NCBI RefSeq assembly: GCF_039614845.1
Contig: NZ_JBDIML010000002.1
Location: 372,001-436,000 of the forward strand
Reading direction: 5' to 3'
Source of the DNA: Ornithinibacillus xuwenensis
GTDB lineage: Bacteria > Bacillota > Bacilli > Bacillales > Amphibacillaceae
Length of the DNA: 64,000 bases
Translations under genes and position numbers: made by a program
In this document: positions 52,721-61,721 of the stretch, in pieces
Layout: every line of letters starts with the position of its first letter
Position numbering within the stretch: the first letter of the stretch is position 1
The notes under the pieces: generated by a model
Told to the model about the DNA's origin: nothing
Database searches by the model: none
What the model saw: the letters and a program-made list of their open reading frames with translations, nothing else

Positions 52721-52788
52721 TAACGTTAATAAAACGATACAAATATTATTGTTATATAAATAATAAAAATATAATACGCACAAGTCAA
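52721..52788 (-). promoter_or_regulatory. reductase-gene promoter with paa-type operator
   Basis: On the minus strand TTGACT (52788-52783) and TATTAT (52765-52760) are 17 bases apart. CGTT-AATAA-AACG at 52724-52736, inside TAACGTTAATAAAACGATA, lies about 20 bases downstream of the expected start. The same element recurs at the paaI-like and paaA promoters. Confidence 0.6.
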
Positions 52789-52931
52789 TAAATTTTTAAT
52801 ATTTAAACAAAAATTGCTGTTACTCCTACATTATTCTTCATTAAATTCAATTTTAGGTGGATTTTAGTTAAGATAATTCCATATTAACGTTTACTTTAAA
52901 TTGTAAGATAGTAATATAAATTTAGATAATA

Positions 52932-52983
52932 TTGACTTTTAATATTAATAAATGTAAAGTTTAAATAACGTTAATAATACGGT
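52932..52983 (+). promoter_or_regulatory. paaI-like gene promoter with paa-type operator
   Basis: TTGACT (52932-52937) and TAAAGT (52955-52960) are 17 bases apart; TAACGTTAATAATACGGT (52966-52983) lies on the expected start point. Its core CGTT-N5-TACG differs by one base from the other two sites. A weaker half-match (TAACGTTTACTTT) lies at 52885-52897. Confidence 0.65.
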
Positions 52984-53029
52984 ATTTATAAAATCGATAT
53001 ATTCAAAATGATGATGAGGAGGATAGCAA

Positions 53030-53440
53030 ATGAAGTATACGATTTCTGATTTGAAACAGGTTGTTTCAGAAGGGCGGACTCCACCGCCTTGCGATAAGAC
53101 CATGCAAGTAGTAGTTGACTACGCTGAAGAAGGTATTGCAAAAGGTGTTTGGAATGTGGATCATAAGTACATAAACGGATTAGGTGTCGTGATGGGTGGT
53201 TTTTTGTCTTCAGCAGCAGATATTCTAATGGCCTATGCTATTTCTTCCAAGCTAGCGAATGACCAGAGTTTTGTATCCATCGATCTAGATACTACGTTCC
53301 ATCGCCCCGCTATGGAAGGAGAAATAGAGGTGGTGGCTCGTGTTGAGAAAATGGGTAGAACATTAGCATATGTAGTAGCTGAGCTGAAGCAAAATGAGAA
53401 AAAAGTTGCGACATGTGTTTCCTCTTTGCTAATTCAATAA
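53030..53440 (+). CDS. paaI: PaaI-type hotdog thioesterase
   Basis: The 136-residue hotdog protein resembles acyl-CoA thioesterases of the PaaI family: GLGVVMGGFLSSAADILMAY is the central helix region (with MGG in place of HGG) and DLDTTFHRPAMEGEIEVVAR the following strands. In phenylacetate degradation PaaI removes hydroxyphenylacetyl groups or other dead-end intermediates from CoA. GAGGAGG precedes the ATG. It stands before paaX, converging on it, and carries the shared operator on its promoter. Confidence 0.78.
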   Translation: MKYTISDLKQVVSEGRTPPPCDKTMQVVVDYAEEGIAKGVWNVDHKYINGLGVVMGGFLSSAADILMAYAISSKLANDQSFVSIDLDTTFHRPAMEGEIEVVARVEKMGRTLAYVVAELKQNEKKVATCVSSLLIQ

Positions 53441-53454
53441 ACTTAATCGTGACA

Positions 53455-53495
53455 AAGAAAAGAAGTAGCGACGACATTCGCTACTTCTTTAATTC
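53455..53495. terminator. shared terminator of paaI and paaX
   Basis: AAAGAAGTAGCGA and TCGCTACTTCTTT form a perfect 13-base stem; it overlaps the last codons of paaX. Confidence 0.88.
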
Positions 53496-54341
53496 TTCTT
53501 TTATCTGATTTATTTCTCCCATTTCAAAGACTTCTTTAAAGAAAGTGTTTGCGGGTTCGATTAGCATATTGTAATAATCTTTAAATAGTGACGCGGCAGA
53601 ATCTCCTAGCCATCTCTTTGGCAAAAGCTCTTGTGGGAGATTCGGATCAATGAAGAGGAACTTCCGATATTGATGTACTAATAAGGCAGATTTCACAAAA
53701 CAACTTCCGTTGCTCAACTCTCCCTTTTCAATTCTATTTTTGTCAATGACATACTTTTGACTATATTCTTGAATAAACGATTGGTATTTCGCATTCACTT
53801 CATCTAAATTCCAGCACTTTTGAACCAAATCGGATTGATTATTCATACCCTCATAAGATGCGTTGAAATAAGAAACATACTCGTTAATATCATACTTTTC
53901 AATTAATCGATTCACTTGTTCTTCTAATGGATTAGGTGTTATCCAGCAACTGTTCGAAAGTAGTCCGAACCCACTCCATACAAGCTCTTTTCTCAATTCA
54001 TCACGAAGATGCCGCTTGTTTTCGGGAATCGTATAGACAAGAATTCTCCATTGGCCGTCCCACGAAGGGTGGTCTGTTTTATAAATTCTTTTTGATGCTT
54101 CCTCCATCCGTGCTTGCCCTCGTTCGGTTAGTGAGTAATAGCTTTTATTTCCTATCTTTTTCGATTGCACCCAGCCTTGTTTACTCATGCGCGATATAGC
54201 AGCACGAACAGACTGCTCGTTATGGCCAAATTCCTGCAGCAGTCGAATCAGGCTGCCGATCCAAATTACATTATCGTGATGTCTTATATAATCACCAAAT
54301 AAAGTGAAAATCATGGACCTTGTATTAAATTGCTTTTCCAT
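53481..54341 (-). CDS. paaX: PaaX-like transcriptional repressor
   Basis: The 286-residue protein matches PaaX: an N-terminal winged helix (SMIFTLFGDYIRHHDNVIWI, then NEQSVRAAISRMSKQGWVQS), a central part WDGQWRILVYTIPENKRHLR with GFGLLSNSCWITPNP, and a helical C-terminal domain. PaaX represses the paa genes until phenylacetyl-CoA binds. The start is ATG 54341 with GAGGAAG upstream; a TTG lies in frame just before. It is divergent from paaA, and is the best candidate to bind the three CGTT-N5-AACG sites. Confidence 0.92.
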   Translation of the reverse strand: MEKQFNTRSMIFTLFGDYIRHHDNVIWIGSLIRLLQEFGHNEQSVRAAISRMSKQGWVQSKKIGNKSYYSLTERGQARMEEASKRIYKTDHPSWDGQWRILVYTIPENKRHLRDELRKELVWSGFGLLSNSCWITPNPLEEQVNRLIEKYDINEYVSYFNASYEGMNNQSDLVQKCWNLDEVNAKYQSFIQEYSQKYVIDKNRIEKGELSNGSCFVKSALLVHQYRKFLFIDPNLPQELLPKRWLGDSAASLFKDYYNMLIEPANTFFKEVFEMGEINQIKEELKK

Positions 54342-54609
54342 CAAAACTTCCTCTCTCTTGTAAACCGTGCAATATGATTTCTTACATTAATAGTTCAAAT
54401 TTTAACAGAATAAATTACTTCTGAATAGCTATTCAAATTAAAAACAGTCATTTTATGATAGAAAAAACCTCTGAATAATATATGCCTATTTATTTACGAT
54501 TGAATAATTATCGTTATGAAAATAGTCTTGCATAACGCATTATGTAGCCGTTCTTCTTAACTATAGCATAAAATGTCGACTTAAATTGCGAAAATTTAAA
54601 ATAATCTTA
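54342..54609. other. divergent paaX-paaA intergenic region
   Basis: Very AT-rich, without a gene. A near-palindrome CATAACGCATTATG lies at 54531-54544. The paaX promoter was not resolved. Confidence 0.5.
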
Positions 54610-54659
54610 TTGTCATTAATATAACAGTTTGATATGATTACGTTAAATAAACGTTATAA
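54610..54659 (+). promoter_or_regulatory. paaA operon promoter with operator
   Basis: TTGTCA (54610-54615) and TATGAT (54633-54638) are 17 bases apart. TTACGTTAAATAAACGTTA (54638-54656), core CGTT-AAATA-AACG, covers the expected start of transcription near 54645. A repressor here would block the operon. Confidence 0.72.
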
Positions 54660-54672
54660 AAGAGGTGCTGGC

Positions 54673-55662
54673 ATGTATAACTATGTGGAAGACGGCGATT
54701 CCAAAACAACTGCATATGTTGAACGCGATCAGGTTAAATATGACGCATTTATGGCCCGTATTGAATCAGGAGAGAAGATAGAAGCAGATGACTGGATGCC
54801 GGAGGATTATCGTCAGGCTTTAATAAAGCTTATTTCGATGCACGGTATTAGTGAAATAATGGGCGCACTACCTGAAAAAGAGTGGGTACCAAAGGCGCCA
54901 ACCTTAAAAAGGAAATTAGGTATTATGGCGAAGGTTCAGGATGAAATGGGTCATGGTCAGCTTTTATTACGTGTTGCGGAAGACTTGATGACTCCATACG
55001 GAAAAACGCGAGAGGATTTAATGGAGGATCTACTAAATGGAGACTTGAAGTTTCATAATGTTTTCCATATGCCGACCAAGAGTTGGGCAGATGCTGGTAT
55101 GGTCGGTTGGCTAGTTGATGGTGCTGCAATTATGTCACAAACGAATATGCTTGATGCTTCCTATGGACCTTATCAACGAGCACTTCAACGAATTTGTCAG
55201 GAAGAGGTATTTCACGCGCAGCATGGAGAAGCAATTATCATGGCATTAGCAGAGGGAAATGACTATCAGCGAGAGATTTTACAGGAATCATTAAATCGTT
55301 GGTGGCCTGCTTTGCTTATGTTCTTTGGTCCAAGTAGTGCAGAAACTACAGGCTCATCCAAGCAGGATATTATGATTAAGTACCGCATTCGCAAAAGTAC
55401 AAATGAAGAGCTTCGCCAAGCATTTTTAGCCAAGTATTTACCGCGTGTGTTTTCTTTAGGACTAACGGTACCTGATGAAACGGTGCACTTTGATGAAGCA
55501 AATGATAAATGGGTATATGCGCAACCGGATTGGGATGAATTTAAACAGATTATTCGAAACAAAGGACCACGTTCCAAAGAAAGACTTCGCTTACGTCAAA
55601 TAGCTTATGAAAATAATCGATGGGTGAGGCAGGCTTTAGCGACAGAGACTGTTGGCGTTTAA
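54673..55662 (+). CDS. paaA: ring-1,2-phenylacetyl-CoA epoxidase subunit PaaA
   Basis: The 329-residue protein is the catalytic diiron subunit that epoxidises the ring of phenylacetyl-CoA. Two ExxH iron motifs are clear: KVQDEMGHGQLLLRVAEDL and ICQEEVFHAQHGEAII. LMEDLLNGDLKFHNVFHMPT and LPRVFSLGLTVPDETVHFDE are typical. The ATG at 54673 follows AGAGGTG; the earlier ATG at 54634 falls inside the -10 box and cannot be used. It is the first gene of a long operon. Confidence 0.96.
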   Translation: MYNYVEDGDSKTTAYVERDQVKYDAFMARIESGEKIEADDWMPEDYRQALIKLISMHGISEIMGALPEKEWVPKAPTLKRKLGIMAKVQDEMGHGQLLLRVAEDLMTPYGKTREDLMEDLLNGDLKFHNVFHMPTKSWADAGMVGWLVDGAAIMSQTNMLDASYGPYQRALQRICQEEVFHAQHGEAIIMALAEGNDYQREILQESLNRWWPALLMFFGPSSAETTGSSKQDIMIKYRIRKSTNEELRQAFLAKYLPRVFSLGLTVPDETVHFDEANDKWVYAQPDWDEFKQIIRNKGPRSKERLRLRQIAYENNRWVRQALATETVGV

Positions 55663-55680
55663 CGGAAAGGAGAAATAAGA

Positions 55681-56034
55681 ATGACTAAGGAGTCCGACTT
55701 TTACCAGGTTTATGAGGTGTTTAGTCGAAGGGGAGTAAAGGCACCAATGCAGCATCAGTTTAGTTTACTTGCTCCAAATAAAGAAATGGCCATGATAATG
55801 GCTCAAGAGAATTTTATGAGGCGCGAAGATTCAATTGACGTATGGGTCGTGAAACAAAGTGATATTCGGAAAATGACAAGTGAGGAAAGACAGACTTGGA
55901 CCAACCGTCTAGATAATAAGGATTATCGTACAACAAAGGGGTATGGTTATTTACGAAAAAAATGGCGTGACAAGGAACAGGGTATGCTCGATGAAAAGGA
56001 AATTATGTCTTGGAAAGAGGTGAAGAAGCAATGA
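55681..56034 (+). CDS. paaB: phenylacetyl-CoA epoxidase subunit PaaB
   Basis: The 117-residue protein is the small bridging subunit of the epoxidase: FYQVYEVFSRRGVKAPMQHQ at the start, MAQENFMRREDSIDVWVVKQ in the middle. It holds PaaA-PaaC units together. GGAAAGGAG precedes the ATG 18 bases after paaA; its stop overlaps the paaC start (ATGA). Confidence 0.94.
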   Translation: MTKESDFYQVYEVFSRRGVKAPMQHQFSLLAPNKEMAMIMAQENFMRREDSIDVWVVKQSDIRKMTSEERQTWTNRLDNKDYRTTKGYGYLRKKWRDKEQGMLDEKEIMSWKEVKKQ

Positions 56035-56852
56035 ATTCAATTGTAGAGTCACCGGAACAAGCAAAACAAGATGATAATTATTTGAATGCATTAAAAGAGC
56101 TATTACTTCAACTTGCGGATGATGATTTTATAACCTCTTTTAGGGGATCGGAGTGGCTAGGGCTAGCGCCTCATATTGAAGAGGATGTGGCGTATTCCTC
56201 TATTACACAAAACACAATGGGTCATGCAGCCATGTTTTATGACTTATTAGAAGAGCTTGGGGAAGGTGACGCGAACTCCATTGCACATGATCGGAATGCT
56301 GAACAAAGAAGAAACGGTACGTATTTAGAAAAGCGAAATGGAGAAGGTGTCTATTTCGAGGAGCCATATTATGACTGGGCATTAACGGTTGTGCGAAGCT
56401 TCTTCTATGAAACGTTTAAAAAAATTAAAATGGAAGCGATTTCAGGAAGCTCCTATAAGCCTTTAGCTAATGTGGCCAAAAAAGTCTTAATGGAGCAGCC
56501 TTATCATCTGGCACACTGGAAGCTTTGGGTGTCACAGCTTCAAGCATCGTCTGAAGAGGCGAAGCAACGTATGAAAGAACGTGTATTACAAGCCTGGGAC
56601 GAATTTGAAGACGTATTAGAGCTAGGATTACATGGTTCGGATATGGTGAAGTATCAATTGATTACCTGTGATGAAGAGCAGCTAAAAGCAATATGGCTAG
56701 AACGAGTTTCGGAAACATTGCTAGATGTGCCATCCAATTCATTAGGAAAGAAATATGGAAATGGTAGAAATGGAGAACATACCGATGATTTAAAGAAAGC
56801 TCTTTCAACACTAGCAGAAGTATATAACCGTGATAAAACAGCAGTCTGGTAA
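56031..56852 (+). CDS. paaC: phenylacetyl-CoA epoxidase subunit PaaC
   Basis: The 273-residue protein is the non-catalytic partner of PaaA with the same ferritin-like fold: SEWLGLAPHIEEDVAYSSIT, NTMGHAAMFYDLLEELGEG, and MEQPYHLAHWKLWVSQLQ. One iron-motif Glu is replaced, as expected of the structural subunit. ATG 56031 overlaps the paaB stop by 4 bases, with GAGGTG upstream. Confidence 0.93.
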   Translation: MNSIVESPEQAKQDDNYLNALKELLLQLADDDFITSFRGSEWLGLAPHIEEDVAYSSITQNTMGHAAMFYDLLEELGEGDANSIAHDRNAEQRRNGTYLEKRNGEGVYFEEPYYDWALTVVRSFFYETFKKIKMEAISGSSYKPLANVAKKVLMEQPYHLAHWKLWVSQLQASSEEAKQRMKERVLQAWDEFEDVLELGLHGSDMVKYQLITCDEEQLKAIWLERVSETLLDVPSNSLGKKYGNGRNGEHTDDLKKALSTLAEVYNRDKTAVW

Positions 56853-56910
56853 TTTATCAGTCTTATTTTTATCACAGTGAATATGTATTTAGCAAGGAGC
56901 GAATAGAACA

Positions 56911-57402
56911 ATGGACGAAAATAATCGAATAGAAGACATTCGTTCTGTATTAAAAACTGTTGATGATCCAGAGCTCCCATCTGTCAGTGTATATGACTTA
57001 GGAATGGTCTATGAAATACGTGTTGTTGCCGAGGATGTTCATATTAAGATGGTTCCTACGTTTTTAGGCTGTCCTGCTTTAGACTTTATCCAAATGAATG
57101 TCAAACAAGCAGTTGAAAAAATAGATTGGGTAGGAAGCTGCTTTGTGCAGTTCACCATGGAACGACAATGGTCAACAGATGCTATTACAGATAAGGGAAA
57201 ATTGGAATTGAGAAAACATGGTATTGCACCACCACCAGAAAAATATCGTCCAGGTGATGAATGGACTGTCAATTGTCCTTATTGTGAGTCTGATTATACT
57301 TCAATGGAGAATGTTTTTGGACCAACAGCTTGCCGTAGTATTTTATATTGCAGCGCTTGTAGGAATCCATTTGAAGCGATGAAGCCAGTAGTAGAACAAT
57401 AG
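56911..57402 (+). CDS. paaD: phenylacetate degradation protein PaaD
   Basis: The 163-residue protein joins a MIP18/DUF59 domain (VDDPELPSVSVYDLGMVYEI, FLGCPALD) to a C-terminal four-Cys site (CPYCESD ... CSACRNPF, about 128-155). PaaD is thought to mature the iron-sulfur or diiron centre of the epoxidase system. AAGGAG lies 11 bases before the ATG. Confidence 0.93.
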   Translation: MDENNRIEDIRSVLKTVDDPELPSVSVYDLGMVYEIRVVAEDVHIKMVPTFLGCPALDFIQMNVKQAVEKIDWVGSCFVQFTMERQWSTDAITDKGKLELRKHGIAPPPEKYRPGDEWTVNCPYCESDYTSMENVFGPTACRSILYCSACRNPFEAMKPVVEQ

Positions 57403-57428
57403 TAAACAGGAGAAAAGGAGAATGGAAT

Positions 57429-57734
57429 ATGGTTAAATTGATTGCTTTATACAAACAGCCAGAAGATAAGCAGAAGTTTGATGAGCATTATTTTAATACA
57501 CATGCGCCTATTACCAAAAAAATCCCAGGCTTACGAAAGATGGAGGTAACTAGAATAGTAGGTTCCCCAATGGGGGAAAGTGATTATTACCTATTATGTG
57601 AGATGTATTACGATAGCCATGAATCGTTAAAAAATGCAATGAAAACGGATGAAGGGAAGGCTTCTGGTAGAGACGTCATGAAATTTGCGGGAGATATTGT
57701 CACGCTTATGATTGGTGAAGAGCTTGATGAGTAA
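57429..57734 (+). CDS. EthD family protein
   Basis: The 101-residue dimeric alpha-beta barrel protein begins MVKLIALYKQPEDKQKFDEH and has the family HAPITKKIPGLRKMEVTRIV stretch. EthD-like proteins occur beside oxygenase genes, but their role is unsettled. Here it replaces paaE in position, between paaD and the hydratases. AGGAG precedes the ATG. Its end overlaps the next gene by 8 bases. Confidence 0.87.
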   Translation: MVKLIALYKQPEDKQKFDEHYFNTHAPITKKIPGLRKMEVTRIVGSPMGESDYYLLCEMYYDSHESLKNAMKTDEGKASGRDVMKFAGDIVTLMIGEELDE

Positions 57735-58497
57735 ATTCATACAAGTGTTCTCAGAAGATGATGTGGGAGTCGTCCAGTTGAATCGCCCAGAAGTATTAAA
57801 CGCTCTAAACCGAGAAATGGTAGAGGAAATTGTTGCGCAACTAGAGTCTTTTGAACGTAATGAATCTATTAGAATAATCGTCGTAAAAGGGAACCATCGA
57901 GCATTTGCGGCAGGTGCTGATATAGAAGAGATGCTAGAGGAAACACCACTTACATTAGAGCTCTTAAATCCATTTGCCGTGTGGGACAAAATTAGCTTAA
58001 TAAAAAAACCGATTCTAGCTGCTGTAAATGGCTTTGCTTTAGGTGGCGGGTTTGAATTAGCACTTCACTGTGATCTGATTATAGCAGCGGAGGATGCTAA
58101 GTTTGGCTTTCCAGAAGTAAAATTAGGCGTGATGCCAGGTGCAGGGGGAACCCAGTTCTTAACAAAAGCGATGGGAAGAAGAAAAGCGCTTGAATGGATT
58201 TGGCTTGGAGAATCGATGTCAGCAAATGAGGCACTAAGTCATGGAGTCATTAATCGGGTTGTGGCACCAGAGCTAGTAGAAGAAGAAACGATGAGACTAG
58301 CACAGCAATTGGCAGCTCTTCCACCTGTTTCGTTAAGGCTAATAAAAGAAGCGGTGCATGTGGCGGAGGATACTTCATTACAAGAAGGAAAACAAGTAGA
58401 GCGAAAAAACTTTTATCTTGCGTTTTCTTCAGCAGACCAAAAAGAAGGAATGCATGCATTTTTAGAGAAGCGCCCACCGACCTTTAAGGGGGTGTAA
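57727..58497 (+). CDS. paaF: enoyl-CoA hydratase, PaaF-like
   Basis: The 256-residue crotonase-fold enzyme has oxyanion-hole segments FAAGADIEEM and NGFALGGGFELALHCDLIIA, and catalytic Glu residues in PEVKLGVMPGAGGTQ (two Glu typical of true hydratases). In the paa pathway PaaF hydrates 2,3-didehydroadipyl-CoA. ATG 57727 is preferred over TTG 57712, with GGTGAAGAG upstream. paaG follows after 4 bases. Confidence 0.83.
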   Translation: MSKFIQVFSEDDVGVVQLNRPEVLNALNREMVEEIVAQLESFERNESIRIIVVKGNHRAFAAGADIEEMLEETPLTLELLNPFAVWDKISLIKKPILAAVNGFALGGGFELALHCDLIIAAEDAKFGFPEVKLGVMPGAGGTQFLTKAMGRRKALEWIWLGESMSANEALSHGVINRVVAPELVEEETMRLAQQLAALPPVSLRLIKEAVHVAEDTSLQEGKQVERKNFYLAFSSADQKEGMHAFLEKRPPTFKGV

Positions 58498-58501
58498 GCA
58501 A

Positions 58502-59278
58502 ATGAGCTATGAATCTATTTTATATGAGAAAAAAGGAAAGATAGTCGAAATTAAGTTGAATCGCCCATCTGCCTATAATGCATTTACAGAGCAAATGAAT
58601 AACGACGTGATGAGTGCACTAAAAGTAGCGACGAAGGATGATGAGGTTAGATGTATCATCATTACTGGTAATGGAAAGGCATTTTGCTCCGGTCAGGATT
58701 TAGTTGAAGTAGATGAGCGCACGAATCATGCCGAATTCCTTCGAGAAAGGTATCATCCGATGCTACAAGCACTCAGACAAACACCGAAGCCTATCGTAGC
58801 GGCAATTAATGGAACCGCAGCTGGAGCAGGAATGAGTCTTGCACTTGCTTGTGACTTCCGTGTTATGAAGAGTCGTGCAAACATGATTAGTGCATTTATG
58901 AATGTTGGACTTGTCCCGGATACAGGTTTTTTATATATGCTTCCAAAAATAATTGGTTATGCGCAAGCATTGGAAGTTGCAACACTTGGTAATCCAATTA
59001 CTGCTGAAAAAGCCAAGGATTTGGGATTAGTAACAGAAGTGTATAACGAAACAGAATGGGATGAACGTGTAAAGGATTTTTCTACTTATCTTGCAGAGCT
59101 ACCTACTAAAACGTTCTCTCTAATAAAACGCTATATGCTAACTGGCATGCACGAGAATTATGAAACATTTTTAGAGCAAGAAGCCTTTGCCCAAAGAATT
59201 GCTGGTATGTCAAAGGATCATCAAGAAGGACTGAAGGCGTTTGTAGAAAAAAGAAAACCGAATTATACAGGAAAATAA
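58502..59278 (+). CDS. paaG: 1,2-epoxyphenylacetyl-CoA isomerase PaaG
   Basis: The 258-residue crotonase-fold enzyme shows FCSGQDLVEVDE and NGTAAGAGMSLALACDFRVM; the position of the hydratase Glu is changed (NVGLVPDTGFLYMLPKIIG with Asp), as in isomerases of the PaaG type. PaaG turns the ring epoxide into oxepin-CoA. GGGGGTG lies 7 bases before the ATG. Confidence 0.87.
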   Translation: MSYESILYEKKGKIVEIKLNRPSAYNAFTEQMNNDVMSALKVATKDDEVRCIIITGNGKAFCSGQDLVEVDERTNHAEFLRERYHPMLQALRQTPKPIVAAINGTAAGAGMSLALACDFRVMKSRANMISAFMNVGLVPDTGFLYMLPKIIGYAQALEVATLGNPITAEKAKDLGLVTEVYNETEWDERVKDFSTYLAELPTKTFSLIKRYMLTGMHENYETFLEQEAFAQRIAGMSKDHQEGLKAFVEKRKPNYTGK

Positions 59279-59289
59279 GGAGGATAAGT

Positions 59290-60810
59290 ATGGAGCAAAC
59301 GGTATCCGATAAAATTACAGAAGTTGGAGAAATGAAGCGTAGTCACTATGCGATGATCATTAATGGAGAGCGTGTTGAAAGTGAAACTGGAGAAGTATTT
59401 GAAACCTACGATCCAGCGAAGGGGGAAACAATTGCAACCATTGCAAAGGCATCCATAAAGGATGCGGAAAAAGCGGTTCAAGCAGCTAGAAATTCATTTG
59501 ACAATGGGAAGTGGCGAAAATATCCGATTGGAAAAAGAGCTCGTGTTTTAAATAAGATTGCAGCGATTATGCGTGGTCGGTTTAATGAATTGGTTGAGCT
59601 AGAAGTATTAAATAGTGGTAAATCAATCGGGGCAGCACAAGTGCAAATTAGTCAGGCTATCGAAGACTTTGAATTTTATGCTGGTGCCATTGTTGGCCAT
59701 CGTGGAACCGTTAACAACATGCCTAATGGATTTTTTAATTATACGCATAAAGAACCCGTTGGTGTTTGTGCACAAATTATACCTTGGAACTATCCAATGA
59801 TGATGGCAGCATGGAAAATAGCTCCGGCAATCGCAGCGGGGTGTTCTGTCATTATTAAGCCAGCTAGTTTAACCCCAATCACGGCTATTGTATTAAATGA
59901 GATTTGTCATGAAGCAGGAGTGCCTGAAGGTGTTGTGAATACAGTTCCAGGAGCAGGTCAAGTGATAGGAGACTACTTGGTCACACATAAAGCTATCAAT
60001 AAGGTCGCCTTTACTGGGTCTACCCCTACTGGTAGAGATATTATGGAAAAGGCGTCCGGTACATTGAAGCGATTAACACTTGAGCTAGGTGGCAAATCGC
60101 CAAGTATTGTTTTTGAAGATGCGGATTTGGAAGCAGCGGTAGCGGGTTCCCTATTTGGAATCTTCTTTAACACCGGTCAATCCTGTGAGGCACGTTCGCG
60201 CTTATTTATACATGATGCCATTTATGATGAATTTATGGAGCAGTTTGTGAGTAAAACCAAGAAGCTTCAATTAGGTGATCCTTTTGATAAGGGTACACAT
60301 ATAGGCTCTATTATAAGTCGAAGCCAGCTTGAAAAAATCGATGGCTATGTCCAGTCGGCAATAGCCGATGGAGCTACGATCTTAACTGGTGGGAATGAAG
60401 TGAAAATAGAAGGGTTTGAAAATGGCTATTGGTATGAGCCGACGATTATTGCCGATGTAACACCTGATATGAAGGTTGTACGAGAGGAGATTTTTGGACC
60501 GGTTGTTGTGGTAGAAAAGTTCACGGATGAACGAGATGTTATTAAGCGAGCGAATGACTCTGAGTATGGGCTGGGTTCGGCTGTTTGGACTACTAATCAA
60601 GCAAGAGCAACACGAGTTGCACATCAAATACAAGCAGGTATTGTCATGGTTAATAGTCCATTCTCAGCATTTCCAGGTACACCATTTGGTGGTTATAAAC
60701 AATCTGGGTTTGGTAGAGAACTAACCGTTGAAACGCTTGATTTGTATATGGAGGATAAAAGCGTACTTTCCTATTATGGACCAAAGCCAATTAATCCATT
60801 TGGAGTTTAA
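59290..60810 (+). CDS. aldehyde dehydrogenase of the paa operon
   Basis: The 506-residue NAD(P)-dependent aldehyde dehydrogenase has the active Glu in LELGGKSPSIVFED and the active Cys in NTGQSCEARSRLFI. PNGFFNYTHKEPVGVCAQII and IPWNYPMMMAAWKIAPAIAA are standard. There is no C-terminal hydratase domain as in PaaZ. It may do the semialdehyde oxidation step of the pathway (the PacL role) with a separate hydratase, or oxidise phenylacetaldehyde to phenylacetate. AAGGAGG precedes the ATG. Confidence 0.85.
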   Translation: MEQTVSDKITEVGEMKRSHYAMIINGERVESETGEVFETYDPAKGETIATIAKASIKDAEKAVQAARNSFDNGKWRKYPIGKRARVLNKIAAIMRGRFNELVELEVLNSGKSIGAAQVQISQAIEDFEFYAGAIVGHRGTVNNMPNGFFNYTHKEPVGVCAQIIPWNYPMMMAAWKIAPAIAAGCSVIIKPASLTPITAIVLNEICHEAGVPEGVVNTVPGAGQVIGDYLVTHKAINKVAFTGSTPTGRDIMEKASGTLKRLTLELGGKSPSIVFEDADLEAAVAGSLFGIFFNTGQSCEARSRLFIHDAIYDEFMEQFVSKTKKLQLGDPFDKGTHIGSIISRSQLEKIDGYVQSAIADGATILTGGNEVKIEGFENGYWYEPTIIADVTPDMKVVREEIFGPVVVVEKFTDERDVIKRANDSEYGLGSAVWTTNQARATRVAHQIQAGIVMVNSPFSAFPGTPFGGYKQSGFGRELTVETLDLYMEDKSVLSYYGPKPINPFGV

Positions 60811-60845
60811 AAGTGCTAATCAATCATTAGAGAGGATGCTTACCA

Positions 60846-61721
60846 ATGACGATTGAAAAAGTTACCGTCGTTGGAGCTGGAGTAATGGGGCGAGGCATAG
60901 CCTATGTCTCGGCCCTTGCCGGTTTTCAAACGACCATTGTTGATGTCTCGGAGGAACAACTTCAACTCGCAACGAAACAAATTGGTCAACTTGCAAATAA
61001 GGCGATACAACGAAAGAAAATAGATGCCAATGAAGCGGAACGTTTATTACATAATGTCCATACATCTATGAATTTAGAAACAACTGTTGCAGAAACAGAT
61101 TTTTTGATTGAGGCAGTTCCAGAAAAGCGAGATTTAAAACGTCATGTTCTCGAAACCGTGGACGGGTATGCACCAAAACATATCATTCTAGCATCGAACA
61201 CATCTACGATAAGTCCTACTGAGTTAGGCTCTTATACGAAACGGCCACAACAGGTGGCTGCTATGCATTTCTTTAATCCGGTTCATCGCATGGGTTTAGT
61301 AGAAATTGTTAAAGGCTTGGAGACGAGTCATGAGACGGTGTCTATTATTCGTGCAGTTGCAGAGCGTATGGGCAAGGAGACGGTTGAGGTAAAGGAATTC
61401 CCAGGTTTTGTTACGAGCCGAATAAGTGCCATGGTCGGCAATGAAGCGTTTTATATGCTACAGGAGGGAATTGCCACAGCAGAAGACATTGACAAAGCAA
61501 TTCGACTAGGACTCAATTACCCAATGGGTCCTCTTGAACTAGGAGATCTTGTAGGACTAGATACACGATTAAATAATCTAAAGTATTTACATGAAACCCT
61601 TGGAGAAAAATTTCGTCCGGCACCGCTGTTAGAGCAATATGTAAAAGCTGGCAGACTTGGTCGTAAAACAGGGCGAGGTGTGTATGATTATACAAATGAT
61701 GGTGAGTTGATTAAAAAATGA
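60846..61721 (+). CDS. paaH: 3-hydroxyacyl-CoA dehydrogenase PaaH
   Basis: The 291-residue enzyme has the NAD loop VTVVGAGVMGRGIAYVSALA, the catalytic region STISPTELG then MHFFNPVHRMGLVEIVKG (His) and the C-terminal helices with RLGLNYPMGPLELGDLVGLD. It oxidises 3-hydroxyadipyl-CoA in this pathway. GAGAGGATG precedes the ATG. It overlaps paaJ by 4 bases. Confidence 0.93.
   Translation: MTIEKVTVVGAGVMGRGIAYVSALAGFQTTIVDVSEEQLQLATKQIGQLANKAIQRKKIDANEAERLLHNVHTSMNLETTVAETDFLIEAVPEKRDLKRHVLETVDGYAPKHIILASNTSTISPTELGSYTKRPQQVAAMHFFNPVHRMGLVEIVKGLETSHETVSIIRAVAERMGKETVEVKEFPGFVTSRISAMVGNEAFYMLQEGIATAEDIDKAIRLGLNYPMGPLELGDLVGLDTRLNNLKYLHETLGEKFRPAPLLEQYVKAGRLGRKTGRGVYDYTNDGELIKK

Noticed and set aside
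54634..54672. Longer N-terminus for PaaA starting at ATG 54634
   Set aside because: This ATG lies inside the -10 box and upstream of the expected transcript start; ATG 54673 has a proper ribosome site.
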